From positions 1 through 7,575 of the forward strand of contig CAJUSH010000028.1 of NCBI GenBank assembly GCA_910589045.1: 7,575 nucleotides of DNA, read 5' to 3'. The notes under the pieces were generated by a model that saw nothing but the letters and a program-made list of their open reading frames with translations, was not told the origin of the DNA and did not search any database. Origin of the DNA: an uncultured Eubacterium sp. GTDB lineage: Bacteria; Bacillota_A; Clostridia; Lachnospirales; Lachnospiraceae. This document shows positions 6,173-7,575 of the stretch, piece after piece (positions within the stretch are counted from its first letter, which is position 1; every line of letters starts with the position of its first letter). A program made the translations under genes and the position numbers.

Positions 6173-6970
6173 CTAAAAATATATACACTCCGAAATCTCT
6201 TCCCGCTTCGCCACGTACATCGGGAAATCCGACCCCTTGTAGGGATTGTCCCCGAGGGTCACCTCCAGGCGCACCGTTTCATAGGCAAGCTTCTCATAAT
6301 TATTTTCCTTTGAGAGATGCCCCAGCACCACCGCCCGGAACTGGTCGTGCAAAAGCTCGCCCAGAAACCGGCCCGAGGTCTCGTTGGAGAGGTGCCCCCG
6401 CTCCCCTAAAATGCGCTGCTTTAAGGGGTACGGGTACGCCCCCGTCTCCAGCATCCGCACATCATGATTTGCTTCCAGCAATAATACACGGACACCCCGC
6501 AGCTTATCTAACAGATATTGGTCGTATATGCCAAGATCCGTCACGACCGCCGCCGAGCGCTCCCCGTGCCGCACAATATACATAACCGGGTCGGCTGCGT
6601 CGTGGGAAACCCGGATCGGCTCCACCGACAGCTCCCCGACGACAAGCGGCTCATCCGGGTGGATGACGTGCAAAAGCCCCTCGTCAATCTCGCCGAGCGT
6701 CCGGCTTTTTTTAATCGCGCGAAGCGTGCCCTCCGTCGCATAGATCGGCAGCCCGTGCCGCCTTGCCATGACCCCCAGCCCCTGAACGTGGTCCATATGC
6801 TCATGGGTAATAAAAATCCCTTCCGTCTCCTCCGGCTTTAAGCCCAGCTGCGCCAGGCCCTCGCGGATGCGTTTTCCGCTGATACCGGCGTCAATTAAAA
6901 TGTGACTGTTATCCGAGCCCGCTAAAATACAGTTCCCACTGCTTCCGCTGGCAATACTGCATAATCTCAT
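6173..6970 (-). CDS. yycJ: YycJ/WalJ-like metallo-beta-lactamase-fold hydrolase
   Basis: A 265-residue soluble metal-dependent hydrolase. The characteristic N-terminus CSIASGSSGNCILAG (4-18) and ILIDAGISGKRI (24-35) mark the YycJ/WalJ (VicX) family. The two-metal site is complete: HEHMDH (H56, H58, D60, H61), H123 in VSHDA, D145 in TDLG and H218 in GHLS. GHLSNE (192-197) is another family block. Relatives are annotated as phosphodiesterases or 5'-to-3' exonucleases, with roles proposed in DNA repair and cell-wall homeostasis; the substrate here is not evident. In Bacilli and streptococci it follows walRK, which is absent from this window. It starts 2 nt after the stop of the preceding gene, and its ribosome binding site GGGAGG lies within that gene, so translation is coupled. 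Confidence 0.93.
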   Translation of the reverse strand: MRLCSIASGSSGNCILAGSDNSHILIDAGISGKRIREGLAQLGLKPEETEGIFITHEHMDHVQGLGVMARRHGLPIYATEGTLRAIKKSRTLGEIDEGLLHVIHPDEPLVVGELSVEPIRVSHDAADPVMYIVRHGERSAAVVTDLGIYDQYLLDKLRGVRVLLLEANHDVRMLETGAYPYPLKQRILGERGHLSNETSGRFLGELLHDQFRAVVLGHLSKENNYEKLAYETVRLEVTLGDNPYKGSDFPMYVAKREEISECIYF

Positions 6971-6972
6971 AA

Positions 6973-7575
6973 TTACTTCTTTTCCTCCCAGCGGATCACA
7001 ACGTTGTCGCCCTCCTGCAATACCTGCGTATAATAGGCATTCTTGTCATTTATCTGTGTGATAATTCCTCTTCCCCTGGAATCGGACAGATCAAAATCTA
7101 TATAATCAAACACATCGATAAAAACATATTCCGGCTTTCCGTGCATGATGATCGTCTCGCCGTTGACGAACACCGACAGCTCGTCGGATGCCCGCTTTGG
7201 CTGCACCTTCTGCTTCGCTTCGCCCGCCGCGCGCTTCGCGCCGTTCTCCGTCAGTCCCTTTCCGTCTGTTTCCCCGTCACGCCTCTTTGCATCCTCTGCG
7301 GCTGCTGCCTGCCCGGAGTCTGCTGCCGGCTCCGTCATCCTTTCGGATGCGGCTTTCTTCTCCGCCGGTCTTTCGGATGCGGCTTCCTTCTCCGCCGGCT
7401 TTTCGGATCCGGCTTCCCGGTCGTACGCACGCTCCTCCCCGGATGACTTCCACGTACGCGGCCGATCCCCGGCTCCTTCGATGCCCCAGGCAGGCTGCCT
7501 TTCGGGAGCCTCACTTCCGGGTGCTTTCACATCTCCGGTCAACTTCTCTCCGGAGCTTTCCCTTCCGGACACCTC
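6973..7575 (-). CDS. Protein C-terminus: charged low-complexity linker plus small beta-rich domain (partial)
   Basis: At least 200 codons are open up to the right edge; the first possible start in view is a GTG at 7572, but the frame continues past it, so I treat the gene as cut by the window. Roughly residues 1-127 of the visible part are low-complexity, rich in Glu, Ala, Lys, Arg and Gly, with a 10-residue repeat of the type PAEKEAASER. The last 70 residues are a folded domain: ELSVFVNGETIIMHG, YVFIDVFDYIDFD, GRGIITQINDK and DNVVIRWEEKK, which reads like a ubiquitin-like beta-grasp fold. From memory, a similar tail ends some FtsA-like ATPases of Clostridia; I could not verify this. The long linker suggests a tether between an upstream domain and this tail. 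It ends 2 nt before yycJ. Confidence 0.75.
   Translation of the reverse strand, partial: EVSGRESSGEKLTGDVKAPGSEAPERQPAWGIEGAGDRPRTWKSSGEERAYDREAGSEKPAEKEAASERPAEKKAASERMTEPAADSGQAAAAEDAKRRDGETDGKGLTENGAKRAAGEAKQKVQPKRASDELSVFVNGETIIMHGKPEYVFIDVFDYIDFDLSDSRGRGIITQINDKNAYYTQVLQEGDNVVIRWEEKK
7341..7417. repeat. 30-bp tandem repeat encoding a 10-residue linker repeat
   Basis: Units begin with TTTCGGATGC at 7341 and 7371 and TTTCGGATCC at 7401, a period of exactly 30 bp, with about 2.5 near-identical copies. In the - strand frame this encodes tandem decapeptides around PAEKEAASER / PAEKKAASER. Because the unit is a multiple of three, copy number changes would lengthen or shorten the linker without a frameshift. 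Confidence 0.85.

Overview
The window looks like chromosomal DNA from a Gram-positive anaerobe of the Clostridia, most likely Lachnospiraceae-like. This is inferred from gene content: a stand-alone AICAR transformylase next to a PurO-type IMP cyclohydrolase, an ACT/PFL-family (UPF0237/UPF0210) pair, a PadR-DUF2812 pair, and strong AGGAGG-type Shine-Dalgarno sites before most genes. No species can be named from the sequence alone.

Layout. Bases 1-197 are AT-rich and hold no gene I can support. Bases 198-1140 (+ strand) are a compact two-gene module: a near-consensus sigma-A promoter overlapped by a striking array of repeats, a small PadR-family regulator, and a membrane-anchored DUF2812 protein overlapping it by 20 nt. 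This module is visibly less GC-rich than the rest and looks like an accessory insertion. A perfect 12-bp hairpin at 1155-1185 separates it from a convergent operon.

Bases 1267-7575 (- strand, transcribed right to left) form one tightly packed gene string. In transcription order: the C-terminal part of a protein with a charged low-complexity linker and a small folded C-terminal domain (runs off the right edge); a YycJ/WalJ-type metallo-beta-lactamase-fold protein; an ACT-domain protein; a PFL-family (UPF0210) protein; IMP cyclohydrolase (PurO type); AICAR transformylase (PurH C-terminal domain only); a candidate 25-codon small ORF with an excellent ribosome binding site; and tRNA-guanine transglycosylase (tgt). 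Intergenic gaps are 2, 9, 16, 11, 86, 19 and 10 nt, so co-transcription from a promoter beyond the right edge is likely.

Function. PurH and PurO together carry out the last two steps of de novo purine synthesis (AICAR to FAICAR to IMP), a job done in many bacteria by one bifunctional PurH. Tgt inserts a 7-deazaguanine base into tRNA; that base ultimately derives from GTP, so a purine link is plausible but inferred. The ACT/PFL pair is conserved but of unknown function. The items most worth a second look are the small ORF between purH and tgt, the repeat array at the padR promoter, and the split PurH/PurO arrangement. I found no CRISPR array, insertion sequence, tRNA or rRNA.
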